Counted from the first letter of the stretch, positions 11,301 to 26,300 are shown. The stretch is DNA of 32,023 nucleotides from Saccoglossus kowalevskii (GCF_000003605.2 NW_003152761.1:13119-45141); one strand, 5' to 3'. The notes: generated from the sequence alone by a model not told the origin. A program made the numbers and translations.

Positions 11301-14300
11301 GTTTAAATTTGATCGGTCACGACATGCCAGATATACAGATTCAAAACAGATTTTTTTAAATAAAATGGCCACTAATTCTATCCGGAAAATAAAATGACTT
11401 GCATCAAGGTCCCATTGTGTTTAATGTTTGTACCAAGTTTAAACTAAATCTGTCCCCACACGAATGAGATCTGGTTTTTGTTGCATTTTTGGCCTTAAAA
11501 TGGTGGTCATCTTGAATCGGATCATGAAACAAATGCAAGTGCATGAGTATGATATAATGTCTGATTTTGGGATGTATGTAAGTTTGAGGTAGATTGGTCT
11601 GAGCGTGTGTGGCATACTGCTGGATATGAACAGACACAAGCACACATGCACTGAGGTCAATTAGAAAGGGAGCTAATAACACATAGGAGTACAGTACTTG
11701 TGTACAAACAGTACCAAAAGATGGTAATTTAGCAATAAAGTTATTATAGTTATATGAAAATTAGTCAATATCCATATGTAAATTATACAGGACTTATGGA
11801 ATTATGTCTCAATTATGAAAATAGTCAATTTATAAATTGATATAAAAGTGAGCCATGAAGAGCTAGCTGCCTTGCAAAATCTAATATACACAAGAAGACT
11901 CAACTAAGGTTATTGAAAGAGGGGCGGATGAAATGAAAGATCACAGGTAAATTCAATACAATTACCTTAAAGAGTGGATTTCCAAACGGAAATGCCTGAT
12001 CTTGTTGCTATGGAAACATGTCAGCATAGTGTTAGTCAGTGTGCTCACACTAAAGTACACAGACATGTGATTACAGTCACTCCTTCAGAGTTCACGTTCA
12101 CACCAAACTTTACGTTTACACCAAACTTTACGTTTACACCAAACTGTATGTTTACATATATAGTGTTCACAGAAGAGCAAAAATATAACACTTTGTATTT
12201 CATAGTATCAATAGTTTTAAAGTTTATTGATGATTTAGAACTATTATGTGATTATAGAAGATGAGTGTGTGCAAAATGAGGGGAATATATCTGTCCGGAT
12301 TAAGTCATTCAATAATTGCTCTAATTAGAAGTACATTCTTTAATTGTAGCACACATAGACCAAATATTTCATTTTTTATTGTATACTTGATTATTAAAAT
12401 GACATATTTTGACCATGAACATGTCTCTGGTATTGATGTAAATATATAACAGATTAATAGAGCAAATACAGTATTTCAAATTACAAAAATGAATCTTTGT
12501 GAAACAACGTTCATTGGAACATTCATTTAATCTTGAACATTTGGTCATGCTGAAAATCACTGAAATTATCAGAGAGATCATATTTCCCATACATTCCTGC
12601 CATCAAATATACCACATAATAGTCCTCAAAACACTAATAAACTGACAAATACTCTCCCAAAGTGCAATTTTCGGGCATCCCTGTGACACTAAAAAGTTGA
12701 ACGTAAATATCATTCATTTGTCCAAATCCAACATCGTTATGAATAACGAAACATACATGATGCAAGTTGTTGATGTCATTCACAACTAACACTAATGTAC
12801 GTGTGGTATTCATTCTATTCTGTGTGAAAATACTTCCACCGTGGCTGAGTGGGAGTGACTGTAACCATACGCACCTTTGAAGCATAAATACTTTTACACA
12901 ATGGGAGATACAAGACAGACGAGTGTACCAGGGTTTTTAACATATCCAGGTTTATTGCTATTTGCATGCATTGTTCACTGACATGTAAAAAACAAACAAA
13001 AAACATACTCTCAGCTTGGCTTTGGTTTAAGTAATTATACATTGATTTATAGCTATAAAGAAACTGCCCAGAAAACATTTCCAAAGTATCAGCCCAAAAA
13101 AAAGTATGATTTACTATCATCCAGGGACCTGGAATCCAGGAATGTTTTTTTAATCTATTCTCAACAAACTGAGCACTGATGTACCAAATGAGTCAGAAGG
13201 GCAGCGAGAAATTAACAAAAACAAAATCCTAATGTTTTACCTGACAAATATTTATTTGAGATTATCAAGATCGTGATTAAAAAAAATTAACAGAAAAAAA
13301 TACAAAATACACATGGCAGATATTATGTATTAAACCAAAAAAATAGGACTACCCTTCCTTCACATGTAAATGTATGGCAAATTGGATTGTACAGAGAAGA
13401 GGGGAGAAGAGCCAAGCTGAGAAATCTGATTTTTTTTTTTTTTTTACTGTCAGTATACTGCTGTAACATGCTTTTTACAGTACAATGGAATACCACTATA
13501 TAATGATGCTTTAAATCCTGTGAGGAGTTTATACCATGGAAAACAAGTACAAGCGTTACATATTGCATGGAACAACAGCGCGTATATTCACTAACTCATT
13601 TAATAGTGGAGGAAAAAAAAATTTCTCTGATAATTAAAGAAAAAGAAACAAACAAACAGTGAACAATAATATGGGATATATTCATTGTTTCAAGCAATGT
13701 TAATACAGTGGATGTTGCAGGTGAGAGATAGGAAGGCCAGACTGTTTATGTGATGCAAACAAAGCTGCTTACTGTAATACAACAGATAATGTCATACAAT
13801 ACATTATAAATCATACCATATAGCAGTCGTACAGAAATGTAGTAGTTTTCAACTGTGATGACAGTTTATTAATTTATAGCTAACACGGTGATTTGGGTTT
13901 GTATCCAAGTGGCATCGGTAGTCGTTTATCCATTACAGTTTGACTGAAAGCATTGTTATGTGGACAAGACAGTCACATGACATGACAGTCAAGTGTTTAG
14001 AGAATCACAATGAACATTGACTGAGCTTGATTGATTGTTCACACCAATGAGGCAAAATCTAATACTAATGTAACACCAAAAGCGCATGAGGATTCTAATG
14101 TTGGAGTTGTCTGTGTGTGTAGTACAGACAAAGCAATTTATTTTTGGCTATGCATCGTCACTGATCTGAAAATTTACATTTTCACCCCCCCCCCCCCCCA
14201 AAAACAAACTATGGTGTCAAGCAATCTCTACATACTGAGATACAATGAATGCACGAGTTGAAAATTACACCATTCATGTATGATGAAATAAACCATACTG

Positions 14301-17300
14301 GCAAAGAGTTAGACATGTTGACTTTGAACATGTGCGGTAGTCTTTCAGTATTGTACAATTTAGGCTACCCTTTAACATTAACAGTGGATGGTGAGTGAGT
14401 GTCATCACGGTCAAACCACAATACAGAGTATACGACCTGCATATATAGTATAGTACACCTTCATGAGTGATTGGCATGTAATCAAGTCACATGACAGTGC
14501 TAGTAACTTGTGCCACCATCTGATTGGTAGAAACGGTGACATAATCATATAATAAATCAGGGTTGCCTTGATTGAGATATTCCGACAATCACACATGAGG
14601 GCAAAGAAAAAAAAAAATGATTTAGTTTGTACCCTACCTGCTGCATCTGAGGCTGTGATTGGTTGCCTGTGTGACGAGCTCGCAGGTAAGTAGACAATGC
14701 TTGTTTAGTTCCAGGCTGATTGGATGACCGGTCCATTGGACCTAGAAATAAAAAAACAAATTGCAATCAAAGAAAGCTTAGAAAGAACTCCCGTGTGCTG
14801 AGAGTTTTGGAGACACATTAAAAATTAATTCAAAATTACTTATACTTGAGATATTGATGGAATAGCTGAAAACTAATTATGCAAATAAGGTAACTAATAT
14901 GAACAGATTTAAGTGTAAAACTAATAAGGTCTGCACAATGTACCAAGTTTCATTGAAATGTGAGTAGAACCAAAAAAATATTAATTATTATGCTAATTAG
15001 AGAATTAATATGAACAGATTTTAACCCAAAATTAATCAGACTGTCTATTGTCCTAGAGCATTTATGTACCAAGTTTTATTCAAATGTGATGATCAATACT
15101 TGAGATATCAGTATTAATTAATTATGTTAATTAGGTGATTATTATATAAAGAAGCATAAATATTTACCAAAAACTAATATGGTGCATAGTCTTAGGTTCA
15201 TTGAAATGTGATGGGTACTCTTTAAAAGTTTCGTTGAAATCCAATGAGTGGTTTTTAGACATCATAGAACAGCATATAATTAACTAATTATGCAAATTAG
15301 GTAATTAATAGGCACAATTATTTATTCCAAAATTAATCAGGTCTCTGCATAGTCCTAGAATATCTATGTTGCAAGTCTCATTGAAATGTGATGATTAGTA
15401 CTTGAGATATCAGGTGAAAAGCTGAAAATTAACTAATTATGCTAATAAGGTGATTAATATGCACAAATATTTACCCAAAAACTAATTAGGTCTCTGCACA
15501 GTCTTCAAGTAACTATGTCCAAGTTTCATTGAAACGTGATCATTACATTACTACTCGAAATATCAAAAGCTGAAAATTAATTAATTATGCAAATTAGGTA
15601 ATTAATATTTACTGATATTACCCTAAAAACTATCAGGTATGTGCAGTGTCATATGACACCTATGTACCAAGTTTTATTGAAATGTTATGATTAGTACTTG
15701 AGATATCAGTGGAAAAGCCGAAAATTGATTAATCATTAATGTAAATTAGGTAATTAATAATATTAACAGATTTTTACCCAAAACTAATCAAATCTGCGCA
15801 CTAGTTCAGAGCATCCATGTACCAAATTTCATCAAAATCCAATGAGTGGTTCTTCAGATATCAGTGAAACAGTCTTGGAACAGCTAAAAATCAGCTAAAT
15901 ATCATGCAAATTAGGTAATTAATATTCATAGATTTTTACCAAAACCTAATCAACTCTGCGCATTATCCCAGAGCATCTATGTACCAAGTTTCACCAAAAT
16001 TTTATTAGTGGTTCTTGAGATAACGGTGGAACAAAAAAAGTGACATACATACATACATACAGGCAGGGTAACTGCAAAGACTCCCTTTTGTGCTTCGCAC
16101 ACGGGAGTCAAAAATGTATTGTTTTGGAATATTGACGATAATAATTTATACAGGGGACAACCAACTCATCTGCTGGCTTATTTTGACATTTTAATCAGTA
16201 GGGTGTCAAAGAACCCACAGCACGAAGTGGAGGCATGCCTATCTGTGGTCGGATGCTAGCCTACCCTGTGACAACCAGTACAGTTTCAACTATTCAGTTT
16301 CCTTACTGAGATATCAGCCTCAATGCATTTATAGTATTTATCTTGGTAAAAATAACTGACAAATTCAAATATCAGACGTGCACCACAGTAGAATTCAAAA
16401 TATCAATGCATGACATAATTTATTGCAGTAAATATGAACAATGTACCGAGTACAACATGACAGGTTTCAATCAAATATAACTTGTAAATGTTGTTATGTC
16501 CCAAGTCACTAAGTTCTGCCAACAATACAACTTAAATGTAGCTGTCCAATATAATCTAATCATACTGATGTAATGAATTACCTTGTGCCATGGATGGTTG
16601 TGAGAAATATGCAGACTGTTGTTGAGTTTGAGGTTGCATACCAGGATAAACAGGCTGTGGAGGCATGCCAAAACTTTGTTCAGGAAAGCCGACAGGACCT
16701 CGCTGAAATTGAAAAGACTGAAAAGAGAGATGAGAACCAAATATTAAAATTCAAAAGTTAAAATTTAGTTTAGATTTATTGAGCTTTAAGTTAAAATGTT
16801 TGTGGGCTGAGAAATGGACTTGATTACTTTATATTTATAGATATGTGTTCAAAGCATTAGACAGAAGTGATGTTTCAAAAACACATAGATTTCATGAGGA
16901 AGGGCTTCCGTATTCAGCACACAGTATGTACATTTAAAACAACACATGAATATGCCTAAAGTATTGCCTACCTCAGTTTTCTGATATGCAGACATTGATT
17001 GCTTTCGTTTCGTTCGTCGCTTCTTTTTAGGTTCAGGTTTAGGTTCTGCTTGCTCCTTCACAACGTCAACAGCCGGCTTTTCGATTTCCTGACTGGCTGG
17101 CTGTACCGGTTCTTCCTCATCCGGCGGCAGTGGTGGTGGCTCTAGATAGTAACTCGTTGGCTTTCGTTTGACGTGAGTATGATAGAATAGTAATCTGTGT
17201 TGATCTTCATATCGAAGCGGCTTGCGTTCAAGACGCATTGCTCCGAACCAAGCCCACGATAAAGGTGCTGGATTTTTATGTCCTTCCAGCATATCCCAGG

Positions 17301-20300
17301 GACTGACTTTCTGTTTAGAAGACACTTGTAAACCCTGTCAAAACACATAATAACATGTCATGGCCAGATATTAAATTTCAATGTGACAACACTGTCCTAA
17401 ACAAAATATAATAACATAACGGTGTATGCTTTTATCACGTTTTTTCTCAACCTATTATCATTTATCAATTACAGTATGAAGACAATCAATGTTATGGAGA
17501 ATAAAACAGTGGAGATTGATATTTCCATGTTAACCAAAAAAAATATTTGTTGCAAAAGCCTTAAAGAAAGAGAAGAAATACTATGATGTGATTGAAACAA
17601 CTCTATCTGCATGCATACCATTCAAGATAATCACATTATAAATTCTTGTAATCATAATTACGGTAAATAGAAACTACATGTAACAACCAACAACTCAAAA
17701 ATTTTACAACATAACCCTAACAGTTACAACAAAGTAAGAATATTGAACATATGTTTGCTTTCAAATTCAAATTCCATCCAAAGATGCAACACATTTCAAT
17801 GTTCGCTAACATTTTCAAACAAGCCGATACAGCTTCCATGAGCATTTATACAGTGAAAACCTTTCTAATGGCATAACTAGAATCCCAAAGAATCCTTGTA
17901 TCAAAATTAATACCTGTTTCTTATCAATAGAATCAAATCCTGCAATCTTGTTGCCTTTTGTGTCAATCAGCGTTCCCATTGTTTCACACGTAATCACTTC
18001 ACAACTCTGTTTTTGGAGCGGTAATAACTGGCGTACTTTATCTATCCCCTCAGAGTGCTTGTCACCAAGTTCTTTCTGTAAAAAACAAACAAAAGCATCA
18101 TTGTTTTTTTATACTTTCAGTAAAAAACAGAAAATAAATAAAAAGAATCTGAGTGACAATTATTCATGAAACTAGTCTGAAAATTTATTATACATGTATC
18201 TGCTTTTCTCATTGATTTGTTATTGATCATATGTAACCATGGTTTCCATCACTAGTGCAAGTATTTCATCATATTGATACATTGTGTTCAGCTAAGATGG
18301 AGCAAACAAATTTTATGAATCCAAACATTTTTGCAAATTTGAAAAAAACAAACTGTTATTTAATTTTAAGTACTGGGTTTACATCATGGAATAAATAATT
18401 GTCCATTATGTTCAATGTAAATTTCTCTCCCATAATACATTGCTACATCCTCAGTAGATGAAAAAATATAAAGTTTAGCTCGTGTTCTCTAACAGGACAG
18501 ACTTAATGGCATCCCAAAAATAAAGTTGGTTCATGTTGGTGACTGCCGGGAGGAGATATTCAAGAGTAATAGAGACTGTATGAGCCTGCAGGAGCTTCTT
18601 CAGACATGAACTAAACTGTTGTGACACCTACTTTTCTTTGTTTTTGCAACTATTTTGTTTATAATATGCAAATTTCATTTTACCAACAAGTTTCATAAAA
18701 TAAAAAAATGTTTTTCAAGATTACTATATGATGTAAATGAATGTATAATTTTCTGTTGTTACGGTAGGTGTCAGTGATTTTGTTCCCTCTAAAAATGTAA
18801 TGCATCATTAACCTCTTTAAATGCCAATATTTTAGTACAATGCTGATTTTGCTTATTTATATATATTTCTAGAATTTCTCGGTTAATTAAATGAACATAC
18901 TTTGCTGTTGACTACTACAGGGCATGGTGAAAACTAGGAAAAGAAGATTTTGGGGAGGTGTTCCCTCCCACCCTCCTTGTTCAGTATCACCCATATAAAA
19001 GCAACAAACATATAAACCTTGAAATGACCTTGACCTAAAACTTGAGCATGAGCATTTCTGGAAAACATTGGCCAACCCAGTTCATTTTCCAATACAATGT
19101 GTAACAAGAAAGGCATGAATTATACATAGCAAGGCAATCCAGCTGACAGTTTCAGAGAAGAAGTCATTTGAATGAAAAAAGTTGACGGACGACACACGAT
19201 GACAGATTAGTCAACCTATGTTCTCTGCTTGGTCTCCGCTTTAGTGACAGCGAACCTAAAAAGGCAGCAAAAGATGACTTAGACGTCCAAAAAGTTGATT
19301 AGATTGAAGAATAATGATGCTAAGTCTTGAAAGTAAGCACTATCCATTTCAAAACGCCATGTGTAACTACATCTTACCTTTAATTTCTTTATTAGACTCT
19401 GATGTTGTTTTTTATTTTCTTCCCCTGGGCACTGTCCCGCTGCCATATCGCTAGCCATAGTGCCGTTCAGTAAAACTGATAACATATCTAATACAGTGGT
19501 GAACAGCTCCCTGCAAAATAAGAAAATGAAATGAGGTTTTAGCTGGCAATAACAGTTTCTCAGTTATATGACACTGATACCACCAATGTGAGATGTTTAC
19601 CAATATCTACTTGTAGCGATGAGATTTCACGGTTTAATTTACAAGGATATGATTTCCGGTATTGTCAAGATGATACGTACCCACTAGCGTGAATGTCAAC
19701 TGTTCCTGTTGTTATTAATTGCAGTAATAATAATGCAAACTCTGTTGTCCACTGATTGCTACGAAGAATTGTATCAAACATACTTCCAACCTTTAAGAGT
19801 GAAAGATAACAGAATCACTAACAACAAATCTCAAGAAATTCACATAGCAGTAAAACATATAATATAAAAAATATACATGTACAATAAGTACACAAGTAGT
19901 CTGGACAAATTTATTACATCATTTTACAGATCAGAAAGCGCCATCAACTTGTTCTACAGGTGGTTGATGAAGGAATTGGCCACTCCAGAGTAATGTAATA
20001 CCTGTATAAAAATGATGCCTGGGTGCGCATAAAACTGAAACCAAACACAGACTGATCCATTTTATCAGGACCCATTTCCCACTAAATATCCCACATTTTA
20101 TGTGTATTGGTGGTCTGAAAAATGGATCAAACTCACGACAGTCTTGATGCAAGGTGAACATGCTGATACCAACCGCTCTATCATGACCAGGTATCCAACA
20201 CTGTAATCACGATGATGTAATTACAGACAAATCATTGCAAAATGCAAGACTTACCAAACTTAATCTCAGTTGCAGTGCTTCATGCATCATTTTGCGACTT

Positions 20301-23300
20301 TTCGGGTCTTCCCATCGATCCTGTAAAAATATGAATAATAGCAAACAAAATTCTTTGATTTGGGTTTACAAACTTTCCGTATTTTTCTGGCAATTGCTGT
20401 GTGTTTATTAGTAATTTATTATTTTTTTCTGAATAAATATTTTAAAATCTATAATGGTTACACCGATTAAATTGCGTCTTGTAGTCATGTGATGATTTTT
20501 GACCAATCACAAGTTATTCCTATCTAAATTGCTTCAAAGGAAAGTACAAAATTTTGAGCACAAGTGAATAACCAGTGAAATAACCAGAATGACAATTAGA
20601 CTGTTGAATGTACAGTGACCATCACAACCGTCCCTTATTCAAATTGAAGACTAAAATGGACATCCTAACACACAAAGAACTTACGTCTTTAGGTGACTGT
20701 AGGAACTGTGTTAGCTGCGTCTGTAAAGATGTTAGTAACCCTTCTCTTTGTTCGTCCTGTCCTTTCAAACATGTCAAGACCAGTGACAGGAACGGTTGGT
20801 GACTCAGCAATGACATACTACAATGGTGATATCAAATCAAATATAAAAAACATATTATGGGATATATTTTGCACAAATATGGTATTTGCAAGATATCCTC
20901 GTCAAAAGTTGTTTGCAAATCACTGAACATTTCCATAGATTCAACCAAGATTGAGTTTTTTAGAATCTTGGAGCATCATTAAACTTTTCACCACTACCGG
21001 TAGTTCTATTTTTTTTTCATCACAAATCACAAAATAATTCTGTTTATAGTCTGCACTTTTCTTAATTGGAAAGATTGAAGATAATAAATTTGAAGATAAT
21101 TTGATTTGAAGATAGTATGTGACCAGTACCTGTTCATTTTAGGCCAATTCCTCACAAATTATATAACATTGTTGAACTTTTAGAGACTTTTATGATGCTT
21201 TATCAAACATTGTTCATGAACTTTTCATGAGACGCGTCTCAAGTGAGAAATCAGCAAACATAAAATACTGTGACTGACTTTAATTTAGTAGGGAATAATT
21301 TAAACTGAAAAGCTAGTAGTTTATTTTCAATAAAAAAATATATATGTATTTTCACAGTTTTCCACTGATTTTGACAAAAATGCTGAAAATAAAAACATAA
21401 ACGTCGTCAAATTATGGCTTCAGCAGTTTACAAGTGAAACAAACCTTTTCTGCGCATGTTTTTCCTTGTCTTTCTTGGATGAAGAAAAAACGCTGTGGCC
21501 ACTCTCTAGTACATTGCCAGCAGCTTTCAAAACTCTGCCTTGTACAGCACTGGGAAGTTTAGAGATCAATGGAGCTACCAGCCATACACTGCCTCTCTCC
21601 TGTTCAACCCTAAAATGAATAGAGTTGTAAAGGTTGTTGGTTGCTATATCCACTTTTTTTTGGGCGATGGAAAAAATCCCTTCAGGTTTTCAAAATCTAT
21701 GGATGGTACTAATTTCACTAGAGGCATCAATCATGAAATAAATTATCGAAACTATTTCTAGCACAATGAAATAAATATGCATAAAATAAGTTAGAGTCTC
21801 AGGTTTCTGAGAAACAAAACATTTTAACTATTATAGTCCTACTGTGCCTCTATCTTTATCCTAAAAATAAATATTATATCTGTGATTACACAGGTGTGTG
21901 CATGGTCAAAATAAGAAACATTTTGATTTACAAACTAAATATATTTTTTGTTTTGGTTCATGTGAAGCTTCCACTGGAGATGCACTTCTAATAGAGCAAA
22001 TATGGTATTTATTAAGGAGATGAGAAAAGTGTTTGATTTAAAAAAGTTTCCAGGGAAAATAGAACTCTGTTGTTATGTTATGTTCAAAATGAGTTGCATA
22101 CATGTCACATGTAATGTACATTATTTGTTTACATGAACTTGATTGTGCACTGTGTTATGATAGCATTATAATTTTCTTATTCCTGCTATGTCATTATTGT
22201 TTTAGTGTTAATCAGAGACAAACTCATTTGCTCTACTGGATTTCTAGATTTCTGAAGTTTCTTATTTCTCATTCACTTTTGGTATTCTGCATTTGGTATT
22301 CACTGTACTCACCTCAATTGCTGGGTTGTCATCTTTCGTTTACCACCATTAATATTATTGGACATCTTGACGTTTTCCTCAGTTTGTTGTTGGAATACCT
22401 CAATAGTAGCCTTTGCAATGTTATCCAGTAATGTGTTCATTTCAGAATTCTGACATTGCTTGAACATCAACTGTAGCTCCAGCCATGAAACTCTCAATGT
22501 CCACTGGTTTAGGGTCTGAAACAATATATTTAAATTTTGTTCATATCCCTATTCATCAGTTTTGACAAGTGGCTATTGGTTTCAGAGAAGTTATCAAAAA
22601 ACACCAAACAGATCTACTTGACATATACCGGTAAGATGATTGTTCGAAGACACCTCCAAGCACTGACTGATATAGCACATAATAATCATGGTATTTTAAG
22701 TGTTGGCAGAAATAAAAGTCAGCAAGCATATATACTGGCAGACCTAATGAACAGGGGCATGTATGTTTCATATTTCCAAATATTGCGCATTGAAACAACT
22801 GCCAATCAAAAGAAATTCAAAAAATGTTATTGATCATACATATTACCAGCTGTACATGCCAGCTGTTCATGCCAACCTCTTGTGTACACTCACCCTAAGT
22901 ATTCTTCCTATGGTTTGTTTTTGTTCACTGTCAGATACATTGCCTTCCATAGCAGTGGGTATACCATTAGGGTAACATATAAGTTGTAATAAATGCTGAG
23001 CCTGAAATAAAATACGAGATAAGTTTGCTATGGACAATTACCCCGAGTCAAAAGGATCAAACTCTTCAGGACATAAAAGATGGTACCCTAGCTGGGGGAA
23101 AATATTGATAAAATGGGCACCTACTGTACATTTGAAAGATGTCATTGGCATGTCTAGTTGAGAAGAGGAATGATTCCAAGATGAGTTGGCAGTGATTTTT
23201 GTTTCCCATAATTTATTTAAAATTCATTTAGATCATGAATGAATATACGTTTTTGACTTTTTTCTTGAGTTGAAATTTTAAATAGAACTTGCCATATGTA

Positions 23301-26300
23301 CTCATTACAAAATGCCTCGACTTTGTTGTTTTAATTTTTGCACATTGTAATACAAACTCTGGTTAGAATTAGAATTTTAATGATAATCTGAATAGAATCC
23401 ACATACATGTAACTTCCATGCTGGACTCTATTTCTAAAATAATCTTATTGCAGATATTTTATCCCAAAATACTATTCATTTTGTAATATGGAAAGGCAGT
23501 TTTTTGAATTGTACATGTATTGAATCAAATCAGTTCGGAAAAAACAATAGCAATTGACATTTATACTAAATCCATTAGGTACATAATATATGTTCTTGCC
23601 TGCTTGTTGGTGAATACATTATCTAACAGCAACTCTGGAGTACACAGATTCTCGGGATCCTTCAGACACTTCTCACGAACCCAGTCTTGCGTACATATCA
23701 TCTTCAGGACATACTTTGCATAGTCGCTGAGACTTGCTGTTTCCATAGATCCAAGAGACTTGTTAGAAAACCCAAAAAGGGGATCATCGCTGAAGTCTTC
23801 TAAAGTCAATAATCCAGTAGCAGAACCACTACCGCCACCGACATTAGCATCGCCTAAGGTAAGATAGATTAAAGTAAGATCAATCCAAATTCATAATTTT
23901 GCACTACTGAGCATGTAACTGAGCATACACATATGTGCAATGCATTATGGGAGATAACTTCCTATTGAACATATGGGGGAAATTGTTATCACACTGGAAA
24001 TGTGTAACAATAATCGGATTCACATCAATAACACACAACAACTTTCAGAGTTTGACAAACTATTGTTGTCATAGAAATCTACGCAAAGCATATTTAAATT
24101 ACAAATTTTACAATTTTCTCTCTTTTCAGTCTACTGTTTCTTAATGAAAGTATGGTCCAAATGAGATACAACTTTTGACTCGACATTCCTTACGTTCTTT
24201 TTATTTATTTTCACTGACATTTAATTTTACTATTTTGATATTTTGAGCATATTTCCAATGTTTTAATTTCACAAATTTGTCAAGAAAACAAAGAGTTTTA
24301 TTGTTATTTCCCATGTTCACGTTGATTTAATCTAGCAGATTTTATTCATCAGAGAAAATAGCAAAATTAAAACCCAGTGACTAATTAATGTAAATGTATT
24401 GTCGAGAATACAAAATACAACGAAACTCACCTAACATGAGAAGTGCTTTGAGCACAGCTAAGACTGGTCCTACGCTAATACTATGATGTGCAGCTGATAA
24501 CAGATGGCGATCACAAGACGACTTGATGCTGGCCATGTTTCGATTAGATACAGATTGATCATTTGGATCGGAGGTAGTTTTGAACAGCCTCAGCAGTAAG
24601 TGACAGGTTAAACGAGCGCCAGGTTCAGCATCTTGATCTACACCAGCTGTACAGAAAGAATAATTAAAGAAGTATGAACAATAAATAAACAAAAATACCC
24701 TTGTGGTGGAAAAGCACTACTGATGTTTTTATTTTCACACTGTTAATAGACAATAGTACCACCAAGTGGCTGATTTTGAATCCAACATGGCTGATTTTGA
24801 ATTCAACACAGCTGATTTTGAATCCAACATGACTGATTTTGAATCCAACATGGCTGATTTTGAATCCAACACGACTTACTTTGAAATCAACACAACTGAT
24901 TTTGAATAAAACATGATTGATTTTGAATATAAGATGGTTGATTGTGAACCCAACACAGTTGATTTTGAATCCAACATGGCTGATTTTAATTCCAATATGG
25001 CTGATTTACCTTACCATCTGTAATTCAAAGAATCTATAATAATATTGTTTAAATCTTGTTGTTTTTATCACCTCTAACTTATAAGCAAATGGCATGCAGT
25101 ATAAATATCATTGTTAACATTATCATCCTGTTGCACCACACTGGCACCAAGTGGGAATAATGGCTGCTGTAAGATGAAAATATCTGACAATGCTACAGTA
25201 TGGCAAATAAAATAAATCACCTATTTCTAATTTTTACTTCAATAGTTTGCTTGGATATAAGAAAATGCTGATTGAATGACTTAAGAGTCTGACCTGGTAA
25301 TGATGTTCACTAACCAGAGATAGGAATTGTGACATTGATACGTGACTGGTCGACTGACCTGAAAATTAAAGATATCCACTGACCTGATTGGCAGACATTG
25401 ACAATGGATGGTATGGCTACATGCATGACAACATCTTCCAGTGAGAGTCCATGTCTTGCTATTAATATAGCAGTGAATATTGCTATTGAGTCATGGATTG
25501 ACAAGTCACCAACCTATGTACAGAGAGACAGTGATAATAACAGTGTGTATTAAAAATAACATTGAAACATTGTTTTCTAAATTTTTCATACATATAATAT
25601 ATTGTTTATAGTATTCTTTGATAAAGTAGAATTTAGTTTTATCTGTCATCACAAAAACAAAATCACATTGGACTCATCATCTCGAATATCAGCTGATCCC
25701 ACGACTTATGATCACTCATTATCAACAATATAAGTACAATTTCAATTCTCAATATGAATCAAAATGCTAACGACCAAACTTACATCCACTTGGCAAAGTA
25801 CATCTATGAAACCTAGATCATGATTGGACGAACAACAAAATCCTTTCAAGATACCTAGCCACTCTGAACTCAAGGCATTACAGCAGGCAGTTAACTCAGC
25901 ACATAGAATGGATATGTCATTTAATCTGCAAACAAATGGTAGAACATTAGAGAAGATCAATATTATGACAACATTGCTGTAACCACATCTTTACATACAT
26001 TTGATATGTAAATAGCAGGACCTGCACAGACATGTTAACAAGCTAAGCAGAAGATAATTCACAGACATTTTAAAAGTGACACATGTTACCAATAAGCCAC
26101 TTATAATGATGACAAGATGTAATACAGAATGCACAGAACGTAATACGGGGTATCGTAATTGTAATATTAATGACTGAAGAGGGGATGAATATCTTTGTAT
26201 GAAATAACTTGTATTCCTTCAATGTGCGAGTGGGATAGAAAGAAAAAGAGAGGGGCGAGGTTACTTCTTCTTAAAAATTAACTGTAAAATGATTATTTAA

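Noticed and set aside
12634-13120. Overlapping minus-strand frames of 83 and 101 codons in intron 20
   Set aside because: No family resemblance, cysteine/histidine-rich random-looking text, and no splice-compatible phase found.
14820-16060. Regularly spaced repeats that might suggest a CRISPR-like array
   Set aside because: Units are long (about 150 bp) and diverged, with no short identical repeats and unique spacers. They lie in a eukaryotic intron within a TIR-bounded element.
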